A DNA stretch of 26,706 bases, taken from the NCBI GenBank assembly GCA_910584695.1, contig CAJUBR010000037.1, forward strand, positions 1 through 26,706, read 5' to 3'. Position 1 is the first letter of the stretch, and every line of letters begins with the position of its first letter. Made by a program: the position numbers and the translations under genes. Positions 8,900 to 15,738 of the stretch are shown one piece after another. The notes under the pieces are model-generated. The model did no database searches and was not told the DNA's origin. It was given only the letters and a program-made list of their open reading frames with translations. Source of the stretch: an uncultured Lachnospiraceae bacterium. Lineage in GTDB: Bacteria; Bacillota; Clostridia; Lachnospirales; Lachnospiraceae.

Positions 8900-10258
8900 T
8901 TACTCTCCTTCTTCTGCCAATGCAGCCTTTATCATAATCGCACATTCTACGCGCTTTCTTTCCAATTCACAGCCAATATCATAAGCATCTAATAAATTGC
9001 CATGGAAATTATAGGAATTTGCCGCACATCCCCCGCTGCAGTAGAACCTCGCGAAACAATCCTTGCATTTGTCCTTTGCATATACATTGCAAAGTTTAAA
9101 TTCATCCACCAGTTCTTTCTTTTCAATACCGGTATCCACATTTCCCAGTTTAAATTCCTCAATCCCCACAAACTGATGGCAGGGATATAAATCTCCCCAA
9201 GGTGTCACTGCTAAATATTCCGTTCCGGAACCACATCCTGAAAGCCGCTTATAGAGACATGGACCACCTGTCAGATCTATCATAAAATGGAAAAAGTGAA
9301 ACCCTTTTCCAGCCTTTTGTCTTTTTACCATCTCCCTGGCCAGTATATCATATTCTTCAAGCAGCTTTGGCAAATCTTCTTCCTTAATTGCATAGGACTG
9401 TTCATCCGGTGCCACCACCGGCTCCGCTGAAATCTGCTTAAACCCAAGGTCCGCTAAATGCAGCACATCCTTCGAAAAATCCAGATTATAATGCGTAAAG
9501 GTTCCCCGCACATAATAATCCGTCTGATTCCGCTTTTCCGCCATTTTTTTAAATTTATCTATAATCAGGTCGTAGCTTCCCTTTCCGTTTCTGGTGGGTC
9601 TCATAAAATCATGAACTTCTTTCCGCCCATCTATACTTAAGACCACATTCGCCATTTCCTTATTGGCAAATTCCATCACATCATCATCTAACAGGATTCC
9701 GTTGGTAGTGAGTGTAAAACGAAACTTTTTATGATATTCCTTTTCTTTACTTCTGCCGTAGGCAACCAAATCCTTTACTACCTGAAAATTCATAAGTGGC
9801 TCGCCGCCAAAAAAATCCACCTCAAGATTCACCCTGTTTCCCGAATTTGCAATCAGAAAATCCAATGCTTTCTTCCCTGTTTCATAACTCATCAAAGAAC
9901 GTGCACCATGATATTCTCCTTCTCCTGCAAAACAGTATTTACAGGCAAGATTACAATCATGGGCAATATGCAGACATAACGCCTTCACAACCGTCTTTCT
10001 TTTCTTAAAATCAATGATTGCGTCTTGATAAATGTCCTCCGTAAAGAGCTGGCCTGCTTCCTTCAAGGCTTCAATCTCCTCACAGGCTTCTATTATCTCA
10101 CTTTTTGGATATTCCGGAAGCTTTTTCACAATCTCATCCCGATTGAATTGTTCATATAGGGCAATGATATCATAAACCATATCATCTACAACATGAACAG
10201 AACCGCTGCAGACGTCCAACACGATATTATACCCGTTATTCTTATACTGATGTATCAC
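8900..10258 (-). CDS. scfB: SCIFF peptide maturase (radical SAM/SPASM)
   Basis: This 452-aa radical SAM enzyme matures the SCIFF peptide encoded just upstream. An N-terminal RiPP-recognition-like region (about 1-85) is followed by the radical SAM motif CNLACKYC (Cys102, 106, 109), GGEP at 151-154 and a cysteine-rich SPASM region (Cys334, 342, 360, 390, 398, 401, 407, 411, 430) for auxiliary iron-sulfur clusters. Characterised relatives form thioether links from Cys sulfur to side-chain carbons such as those of Thr (ranthipeptides). Translation starts at GTG with GAAGGAG 5 nt upstream. It lies 131 nt after scfA and 4 nt before secDF. Confidence 0.95.
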   Translation of the reverse strand: MIHQYKNNGYNIVLDVCSGSVHVVDDMVYDIIALYEQFNRDEIVKKLPEYPKSEIIEACEEIEALKEAGQLFTEDIYQDAIIDFKKRKTVVKALCLHIAHDCNLACKYCFAGEGEYHGARSLMSYETGKKALDFLIANSGNRVNLEVDFFGGEPLMNFQVVKDLVAYGRSKEKEYHKKFRFTLTTNGILLDDDVMEFANKEMANVVLSIDGRKEVHDFMRPTRNGKGSYDLIIDKFKKMAEKRNQTDYYVRGTFTHYNLDFSKDVLHLADLGFKQISAEPVVAPDEQSYAIKEEDLPKLLEEYDILAREMVKRQKAGKGFHFFHFMIDLTGGPCLYKRLSGCGSGTEYLAVTPWGDLYPCHQFVGIEEFKLGNVDTGIEKKELVDEFKLCNVYAKDKCKDCFARFYCSGGCAANSYNFHGNLLDAYDIGCELERKRVECAIMIKAALAEEGE

Positions 10259-10282
10259 TTTTGCTCCTTCTTCCCTGTGTAG

Positions 10283-10306
10283 TGTACCGACAGGTTATGC
10301 CTGTAC
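10283..10306 (-). promoter_or_regulatory. Small hairpin in the scfA-scfB leader
   Basis: ACAGG (10290-10294) pairs with CCTGT (10300-10304) around a 5-nt loop, with partial extension through TGTAC/ACA. It is the second of two hairpins between scfA and scfB and lies about 25 nt before the scfB ribosome site. Confidence 0.45.
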
Positions 10307-10324
10307 ATTTAAAACGTACGAAAT

Positions 10325-10363
10325 GGCTGTCATGTACCACTATTTACCGTGTACCTGACAGCC
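10325..10363 (-). promoter_or_regulatory. Hairpin downstream of scfA (attenuator or stabiliser)
   Basis: GGCTGTCA (10325-10332) pairs perfectly with TGACAGCC (10356-10363), and after one mismatch four more base pairs extend the stem. It starts 26 nt after the scfA stop. The bases after it on the minus strand (ATTTCG) are a poor U tract, so partial termination or 3'-end protection of the short scfA message is more likely than complete termination. Confidence 0.55.
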
Positions 10364-10389
10364 TGTATTCTTTCTTTGTTCTGATTTGA

Positions 10390-10530
10390 CTATTTATTCT
10401 CACATGTCTGGTTGCCAACCGTACAAGAGGTCTTGCATGCTGACTGACAGGAAGTCTGGCACTCGCCACAACCTCCTTTTTCCATTGTATTCTTTAAAGT
10501 CTTATCTGTTAATGTTTTAATATGTTTCAT
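10390..10530 (-). CDS. scfA: SCIFF ranthipeptide precursor
   Basis: This 46-aa peptide is the 'six cysteines in forty-five residues' precursor. A leader-like first half (MKHIKTLTDKTLKNTMEKGG) is followed by a core with Cys21, 24, 28, 32, 36 and 43 mixed with Thr and Ser (GCGECQTSCQSACKTSC). The core is almost invariant across Clostridia. GAGG stands 9 nt before the ATG. Its function is not settled; work in solvent-forming Clostridium links ranthipeptides to population-level regulation. A near-consensus promoter 48 nt upstream and a hairpin downstream suggest that the short message is made in excess over scfB. It is easily missed by gene callers because of its size. Confidence 0.95.
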   Translation of the reverse strand: MKHIKTLTDKTLKNTMEKGGCGECQTSCQSACKTSCTVGNQTCENK

Positions 10531-10577
10531 TCCTTGCTACCTCACATTCATTTATTTATTAGTATACAGATGTTACG

Positions 10578-10606
10578 ATTATAACACAAGGTTTTTCCAA
10601 GGTCAA
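10578..10606 (-). promoter_or_regulatory. Strong sigma-A promoter for scfA
   Basis: On the minus strand, TTGACC (10601-10606) and TATAAT (10578-10583) are separated by 17 bp, with an extended -10 TG. The predicted start is near 10571, giving a leader of about 40 nt before the scfA ATG. Confidence 0.8.
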
Positions 10607-10681
10607 CGATAAACGTATTTCCTTTCGATTCTTTATAACCATTTCATCAAGCAATTCCGGTTATCGCAGGCATGCATTCGA

Positions 10682-11044
10682 TCAACTTAACATCCCTCCC
10701 AGTAGTCCGCCGCCGATACAAAGTGCAGCCGTTGTCAGATTTGCGGTACTTACTACATGAAATGTCTGACCGATAATCATTGCAAGGACGGAAATAATCA
10801 GAATATATAGCAATCCCAACAAAAATCCCCACAGGAATTTCTGTTCTTTGACATTCTTCCCTGTAATAAATGCCCCCAGAAAGGTCACTGCAACATAGAT
10901 TACTACGATTGCGATATCCGTAACAGATTCTCCAAGTTGAAATTTAAATACCAGAAATGCCAGTATAGCCAGCAAAACACCGGTTACTGCATAAGAAAAA
11001 ATAAGTCCTTTTATCACCACCGCAAATTTTCTTCCAATACTCAT
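10682..11044 (-). CDS. TIGR04086-type membrane protein
   Basis: This is a 120-aa integral membrane protein of unknown function with four hydrophobic segments (about 12-35, 42-61, 67-90 and 98-119) and glycine-rich ends (GGGLLGG). Size, helix pattern and position directly before scfA agree with the TIGR04086 family, which commonly stands beside SCIFF genes in Clostridia. The chosen ATG (MSIGRKF) has GAGGAG 7 nt upstream; an in-frame ATG nine codons earlier has no such site. The link to SCIFF biology is positional only, and export or membrane sensing is a guess. Confidence 0.75.
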   Translation of the reverse strand: MSIGRKFAVVIKGLIFSYAVTGVLLAILAFLVFKFQLGESVTDIAIVVIYVAVTFLGAFITGKNVKEQKFLWGFLLGLLYILIISVLAMIIGQTFHVVSTANLTTAALCIGGGLLGGMLS

Positions 11045-11150
11045 ATCCACACTCCTCACTATAGCCAGCAATCCACATAAGTATCTACTCTTGTGCTGCC
11101 GTCCTCATGCTTATACGTTCATAGTGCAATATATGAGAAAACGAATTAAA

Positions 11151-11176
11151 TTATTCCCCTTGTAAGAAGGGAATAA
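11151..11176 (-). terminator. Intrinsic terminator overlapping the HAD stop codon
   Basis: TTATTCCCCTT (11151-11161) pairs with AAGGGAATAA (11167-11176), giving a 10-bp stem with one bulged C and a GTAAG loop. The stop codon of the HAD gene is within the stem, and on the minus strand a U-rich run (TTTAATT) follows. It probably separates the FHA-HAD unit from the TIGR04086/scf genes. Confidence 0.65.
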
Positions 11177-11804
11177 CATCAAAAAGAGAAGAAAATATCT
11201 GATTTGCAAGTAATTTGATTTCTTGTGTCGGCTGTATCAGATCAATTACCATAATGGTATAAAGCCCCGCCGAAGACGAGGCTTTTACTCCGTTAATCGA
11301 ATCCTCAATTCCAATGGTCTTAGAAGGCTCTGTCTGCAATTTTTCACAAGCCTTTAAATAAATGTCCGGAGCTGGTTTTCCGTTTGGTACAACACCACCA
11401 TAAACAATACCGTCAAACATTTCTAAAATACCTGCATTTTTCAGATTATTCTCTGCCCGTTCCCTCTGTGTGGAGGTTGCAAGCCCAATCTTATAACCAT
11501 TTTCTTTCAGATAATGAAACAGTTCCAAAACCCCCGGTTTTAATTCTAACCCGTTTTGTAAAATCTCTGCATCCATTCTTGTCATTGTTTTTTCACGAAA
11601 GGCTGCATAATCAAAATCTTCTCCAAAATGTGATTTCATTAATTTCTCATTATGTTCTCTCGTTGCACCGGCAATGAGATTGCATAATTCATTCATTTTT
11701 TCATTTTCTATTCCATATTCTTGTCCGGTTAATTTCCAATGCTTGCGATATAACCGCTCCGAATCAAAGATCACTCCATCCATATCAAATACTACTGCTT
11801 CCAT
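11151..11804 (-). CDS. HAD-family phosphatase (beta-phosphoglucomutase-like)
   Basis: This 217-aa cytoplasmic hydrolase has all four HAD motifs: FDMDGV (nucleophile Asp7, acid Asp9), the TST motif II, the GKPAPD lysine motif III and GIEDSINGV as motif IV. The alpha-helical cap after motif I is of the beta-phosphoglucomutase/phosphatase subtype. The substrate cannot be inferred. The start is MEAVVFDMDG, with AGAGGA 6 nt upstream; 20 further in-frame codons upstream lack a ribosome site. It is 68 nt after the FHA gene and probably shares its transcript. Confidence 0.88.
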   Translation of the reverse strand: MEAVVFDMDGVIFDSERLYRKHWKLTGQEYGIENEKMNELCNLIAGATREHNEKLMKSHFGEDFDYAAFREKTMTRMDAEILQNGLELKPGVLELFHYLKENGYKIGLATSTQRERAENNLKNAGILEMFDGIVYGGVVPNGKPAPDIYLKACEKLQTEPSKTIGIEDSINGVKASSSAGLYTIMVIDLIQPTQEIKLLANQIFSSLFDVIPFLQGE

Positions 11805-11872
11805 GAAAATCCTCTTTCCTTCTATGATAAATAATAAAGATACACCAGTGCAAGCCTCATTCACAATTTATT

Positions 11873-13732
11873 CTAATGCATCTTGAATTCAAACTCTTCA
11901 TCACCCAGCACAATTTTACTGTCATGTACCAGTAATTCACTCTCATCATCCTGCAGCATTTTTCCATTCACATACGTATGGTTTGTAGATTTGTTATCTT
12001 TAATAAAATACTCACCATCCTTATTTGTTATAATGGCATGTACACGACTTACAGCATTATTCCCCTCTACTGTATAGTCTGCCAGACTAGATTTACCAAT
12101 CTTAAAGTTCTGTTTCGCAACCATCATTCTATCCTGTGTATTGACCCGGACCAAATATGGATAAACCTTTGGAATCACCTTCTTTTTTCCGTTGGAACTC
12201 TTTTTCGGATTGCGAACAGGCTTCTCCTCTGTCTTTTTTACATCCTCTTCTTCTGTCTCTATTTCTATCTCTTCTGTTTCGGGAACCTTGTCCTCTTTTT
12301 TTAACTCCTCCTCCAGTTCCTCTCTTGTATTCTGCACAATACTTGCACGGTTTATTTTTATATTTCTCTTCATTTTCAAACCATGTTCATCAAAATGGAA
12401 TGGATTATCATTCTTCCTTTCCTGCTCCGCAAGAAATTCATCAAAGTCATCTTCAATCACAATTCCCGTCAGATCTACATCCCTGGTTTTTAGCTTTGGT
12501 TCTTTTTTTATGAACTTCTTTTTTGATACTTCTTTTTCTTCTTTATCATCCGTTTTTTCTTCAAATTCTTCCGAAAAATCCTCCGCATTCTCTTTGGAAA
12601 TTTCCTCCGCCATATCTTTTTCCAGAATTTCCGTATTCCAAGCCTCTTCCATTGAAGTTTGTGCCTCTACATTCTGTTCAAACGGTTTTTGTTCCAAAAT
12701 CTCCTCTTTCACATTATTTTGATGGATTTCTCCGGTCCTCTCCTCTACTGTCCCCATTTTCTGAGTCTCTTCTGCCATCTCCACTTTCTGAATTTCTTCT
12801 GCATTTTCCTCTATCTTTTCCTCTTTTAGGATTTCTTCTATCTTTTCCTCCGCCATCTTCTCTACAGGAACTTCTTCTATACTCTCTTCCTGCATTCCCT
12901 CTTTCAAGGTTTCCTCTGAGATTTCCTCTTCCGCTTTTTTCTGTGGCTTTGCCTCCGTAGCAGATATTACGTTCTCTATTTCCATCCCTTCTTGTTCATT
13001 CACCATTTTCTGTTTTGAGGCACCACCTCCGAATACCGTTATGATATCATCGTCAAAGGATTCCGTATCTTCTTCTATAAAATCTTCTTCTGCGTACGAA
13101 GCCTGCGGTTTTTCTTCCACTTCGTGATATTCCGCATAAATCTCTACGGAGTCTTCTTCCGGAATCTCAAGTCCCCTATCCGACATCAGACTTTCAATTA
13201 ACACTACCATATTGTGCAGATTAAATACTGATGGATTATTGACATACGTAAGCAGCTTTGCCACATAATCTCCGTTCTCCGAAGGCTCAAACCTCAACCC
13301 GGCAAGGAAGTTGCGCAAAAAGCCATTCAAATCCACTTCTTCCTGCATCTCTTCCAGTGGAATACAAATAAATTCCAACTTATAATCCGAATCTATATAA
13401 ATATAATTACGATTTAGAACCAAATAAGACAACGAAATTCTGCACTCCACCATATTAATCAGAGCCAGTACAAGACCTCGGAGCACTTTTAACACCATTT
13501 CCGAAGCATTCACCTGTTCAAATAATTCCTTTAGCGGAATTTTGTCTGTGACATCGTAAGAAAAAGTATCAAACTCTTCACCCACTTCAAAAATTACAGG
13601 CACAATCCCATCTGGTTCTTCCTCTTCAATAAAATCAAACAATTCTTCATCTAATTTTGCCTCATTATCAATATTAAATGTCAAAAATTTCTCTTCATCA
13701 AAATTCCTTACTCTGAGACTAATTTTTTTCAT
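11873..13732 (-). CDS. FHA-domain protein with DUF6382-like N-terminus and long acidic linker
   Basis: This 619-aa protein has three parts. Residues 1-~190 form a globular domain that resembles the DUF6382 module found before FHA domains in Lachnospiraceae. Residues ~200-540 are a very Glu-rich, low-complexity region with irregular EEI/EEK-type repeats and basic patches, probably disordered or coiled. Residues ~540-619 are an FHA phosphothreonine-binding domain with IGKSS, SRVH and DNKSTNHTYVNG in canonical order. No signal peptide or membrane helix is seen. It probably recruits Thr-phosphorylated partners of a Ser/Thr kinase, but no kinase gene is present. Start: ATG with GAAGGGG 8 nt upstream. 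Confidence 0.8.
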   Translation of the reverse strand: MKKISLRVRNFDEEKFLTFNIDNEAKLDEELFDFIEEEEPDGIVPVIFEVGEEFDTFSYDVTDKIPLKELFEQVNASEMVLKVLRGLVLALINMVECRISLSYLVLNRNYIYIDSDYKLEFICIPLEEMQEEVDLNGFLRNFLAGLRFEPSENGDYVAKLLTYVNNPSVFNLHNMVVLIESLMSDRGLEIPEEDSVEIYAEYHEVEEKPQASYAEEDFIEEDTESFDDDIITVFGGGASKQKMVNEQEGMEIENVISATEAKPQKKAEEEISEETLKEGMQEESIEEVPVEKMAEEKIEEILKEEKIEENAEEIQKVEMAEETQKMGTVEERTGEIHQNNVKEEILEQKPFEQNVEAQTSMEEAWNTEILEKDMAEEISKENAEDFSEEFEEKTDDKEEKEVSKKKFIKKEPKLKTRDVDLTGIVIEDDFDEFLAEQERKNDNPFHFDEHGLKMKRNIKINRASIVQNTREELEEELKKEDKVPETEEIEIETEEEDVKKTEEKPVRNPKKSSNGKKKVIPKVYPYLVRVNTQDRMMVAKQNFKIGKSSLADYTVEGNNAVSRVHAIITNKDGEYFIKDNKSTNHTYVNGKMLQDDESELLVHDSKIVLGDEEFEFKMH

Positions 13733-13920
13733 ACATAATACCCCTTCTCACAACAAATTCTTCGTCTGTATACATCTCTTCAAAAACCGATATCCTGGTG
13801 TAACATCTTTCTAACAGACAGACTTTATACATAGAATAACCACTTGTTCTGCACCGTTACACTACGATTTTTACATCCACTTTCAAATATAGTTTGATCG
13901 CATTATACATAATTAACTTT

Positions 13921-13949
13921 ATTATAGAATATTCTGTCATGTTACGCAA
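13921..13949 (-). promoter_or_regulatory. Candidate sigma-A promoter for the FHA-HAD unit
   Basis: On the minus strand, TTGCGT (13944-13949) and TATAAT (13921-13926) are 17 bp apart. The implied leader of about 180 nt is long, and other weaker -10-like sequences lie closer to the gene. Confidence 0.45.
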
Positions 13950-13979
13950 GAGAATTATTGCAAAAGCAATTACATTTCC

Positions 13980-14008
13980 TTGTCAGGACGATAGAGAAAT
14001 GATAGAAT
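13980..14008 (+). promoter_or_regulatory. Sigma-A promoter for the cyclophilin gene
   Basis: TTGTCA (13980-13985) and TAGAAT (14003-14008) are 17 bp apart, with a TG extended -10. The predicted start lies about 28 nt before the conserved ATG. Confidence 0.65.
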
Positions 14009-14042
14009 ACCTTTATCAACACTAGAAAGGACAATGAAATAC

Positions 14043-14564
14043 ATGGCAAATCCAATTATAACAATTACAATGGAAAACGGTGATGTGATGAAAGCGGAAC
14101 TTTATCCGGACATTGCACCAAACACAGTAAACAATTTTATTTCTCTAGTAAAAAAAGGCTTTTACGACGGACTGATTTTTCATCGCGTTATCAAAGGCTT
14201 CATGATTCAAGGCGGCTGTCCGGAGGGAACCGGAACCGGTGGTCCCGGATATAGTATCCGTGGCGAATTTTCAATGAACGGTTTCCAAAATGATTTAAAG
14301 CATACCCCCGGAGTATTATCCATGGCTCGTTCTATGATGCCGGATTCCGCCGGCTCCCAGATTTTTATCATGCATAAAACTTCTCCGCATTTAGACGGAC
14401 AGTATGCGGCATTTGGCAAGATAACGGAAGGACTTGATATCGTAGACAAAATCGCATGTGTAGAAACCGATTATCAGGATAAGCCCCTCACAGAACAGAA
14501 AATCAAATCTGTTACCGTGGAGACTTTCGGAGAGAATTATCCGGAACCGGAAAAATGTGAGTAA
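14043..14564 (+). CDS. Cyclophilin-type peptidyl-prolyl cis-trans isomerase
   Basis: This 173-aa cytoplasmic cyclophilin catalyses proline isomerisation during protein folding. Active-site motifs are FHRVIKGFMIQGG (46-58, with the catalytic Arg48), the GSQIFIMH segment and HLDGQYAAFGKI. No signal sequence is present. Two in-frame ATGs lie 9 nt apart (14034 and 14043). The second gives the family-typical start MANPIITI and a better distance from AAAGG; the first would leave only about 3 nt. It stands alone with its own promoter and terminator. Confidence 0.92.
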   Translation: MANPIITITMENGDVMKAELYPDIAPNTVNNFISLVKKGFYDGLIFHRVIKGFMIQGGCPEGTGTGGPGYSIRGEFSMNGFQNDLKHTPGVLSMARSMMPDSAGSQIFIMHKTSPHLDGQYAAFGKITEGLDIVDKIACVETDYQDKPLTEQKIKSVTVETFGENYPEPEKCE

Positions 14565-14604
14565 TCCGCTTTCATTCATAATAAAGCAGAGATATGTATT
14601 TTAT

Positions 14605-14668
14605 AACAGGACTGTTGAACCTCTATCCGTATTTTTAACAGATAAAAGTTCATCGGTCCTGTTTTTTT
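14605..14668 (+). terminator. Terminator after the cyclophilin gene
   Basis: AACAGGAC (14605-14612) pairs with GTCCTGTT (14656-14663), the stem continues imperfectly through GAAC/GTTC and TATC/GATA, and a run of seven T follows. The T run reaches the last bases of the convergent corA gene, so the terminator serves the cyclophilin gene. Confidence 0.7.
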
Positions 14669-15608
14669 ACAACATCTTTTTCTTTTTTAATATTTTAAGA
14701 ACAAGGATGCATATAATAACCGTTGCTACACAAATAATCCCAAATCCAAACGGCATACCTGACAGTGGCACCCATCTGGAATTCACATTCATGCCAAAGA
14801 AACCAGAAATAATATCGGGAATCGCCATCACAATTGTAATCGCCGCCAAATATTTCATGACATTATTCAGACGGATATCAATCAGATTCGACAACAGCTC
14901 CCTTGTACCATGAATAATATCCCGGTAAATTATCGTCATCTCAATCGCCTGTCCATTCTCCACTTTAACATCATCTAGCAAATCCTTATCCTCTGGAAAC
15001 TGTCTGACTCTGCTATATCTGGAAATTCGGTCAATTACGGCTCCATTTGCTCTCAACGATGTTGCAAAGTAGACCAGATTCGATTCTAATTCATGCAGCG
15101 TTACCAGGTCTTCCTCCTTCATATCCTCCTGGGCACGTTTCTCGATCTCTGTCCTTTTATTATCAATAGTTCTCAGATACAATTGATATACCATACAGGT
15201 TCTATATAAAATCTGATAGACAAAACGCATCTGCTTCTTGGTACTGAATTCACGCACGGTAGAATTAACAAAGTACTGTAATACGGATGTCTCCTCGGCA
15301 CAAATAGTAATGAGATAATCATCCAACAAAAGAATTCCTAAAGGAATTGCTGTATATGCCTTCTGATCGTTACGAATCTCAACAATAGGAATATCTACCA
15401 AAATAAGAGTGTAATCATCTTCAAGTTCCACACGGGAGCTCTCATCAGCATCCATAGCAGCACGAACATCGGCAATATCTATATCAAATTTTTCAGAAAT
15501 CAATTCCAGCTCATCCGAACTTGGGTCAGTAAGCTGAATCCAGGAACCGGGGTCAAAGGCATGTACTTCTCCAATTTTGCTGTTTTCTGTCCGATAAATC
15601 TTGATCAT
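14667..15608 (-). CDS. corA: CorA-family divalent metal ion channel/transporter
   Basis: This 313-aa inner-membrane protein belongs to the CorA Mg2+/Co2+ channel family, which works as a pentamer. A large cytoplasmic N-terminal domain with a long charged helix (about 145-250) is followed by two C-terminal membrane helices (about 252-271 and 286-306). The signature GMN at 272-274 (FFGMNVNS) lies at the end of the first, and a Lys-rich tail ends the protein. The start is MIKIYRT with GGAGG 8 nt upstream; eight extra in-frame codons upstream contain that very ribosome site. A promoter lies at 15661-15689. Confidence 0.92.
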   Translation of the reverse strand: MIKIYRTENSKIGEVHAFDPGSWIQLTDPSSDELELISEKFDIDIADVRAAMDADESSRVELEDDYTLILVDIPIVEIRNDQKAYTAIPLGILLLDDYLITICAEETSVLQYFVNSTVREFSTKKQMRFVYQILYRTCMVYQLYLRTIDNKRTEIEKRAQEDMKEEDLVTLHELESNLVYFATSLRANGAVIDRISRYSRVRQFPEDKDLLDDVKVENGQAIEMTIIYRDIIHGTRELLSNLIDIRLNNVMKYLAAITIVMAIPDIISGFFGMNVNSRWVPLSGMPFGFGIICVATVIICILVLKILKKKKML

Positions 15609-15660
15609 CACCCATGCCTCCATTTCTTTCATTCTTCTATCATTCTTAACATACTATTTT

Positions 15661-15689
15661 AGTGTAATCTTTTTATAATATCTTGTCAA
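15661..15689 (-). promoter_or_regulatory. Sigma-A promoter for corA
   Basis: On the minus strand, TTGACA (15684-15689) and TACACT (15661-15666) are 17 bp apart, with the predicted start about 45 nt before the corA ATG. A short AGGAG/CTCCT hairpin at about 15715-15730 lies between it and the upstream MutS-like gene and may be a weak terminator for that gene. Confidence 0.75.
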
Positions 15690-15738
15690 TTATTATCCCA
15701 ATTTCAACTAAAGATAGGAGAACTTCTCCTTTTATGTT

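Larger units (their letters stand above)
13733..14042. other. Intergenic region with divergent promoters
   Basis: About 310 bp separate the divergent FHA gene and cyclophilin gene. The region holds one promoter for each (separate entries) and a small inverted repeat (ATTGC/GCAAT, 13956-13969) just upstream of the cyclophilin -35. The FHA-side leader would be about 180 nt. I see no open frame with a ribosome site and no recognisable riboswitch. Confidence 0.5.

Noticed and set aside
10647..10832. 61-aa minus-strand frame overlapping the TIGR04086-type gene
   Set aside because: It is out of frame with the membrane protein, lacks a ribosome site and shows no recognisable sequence.
12192..12722. 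Long Ser/Phe-rich plus-strand open frame opposite the FHA gene (and neighbours at 12157-12513 and 12523-12960)
   Set aside because: They are the reverse complement of the Glu-rich linker, where GAA/GAG codons read as TTC/CTC and leave few stops. There is no ribosome site or family resemblance.
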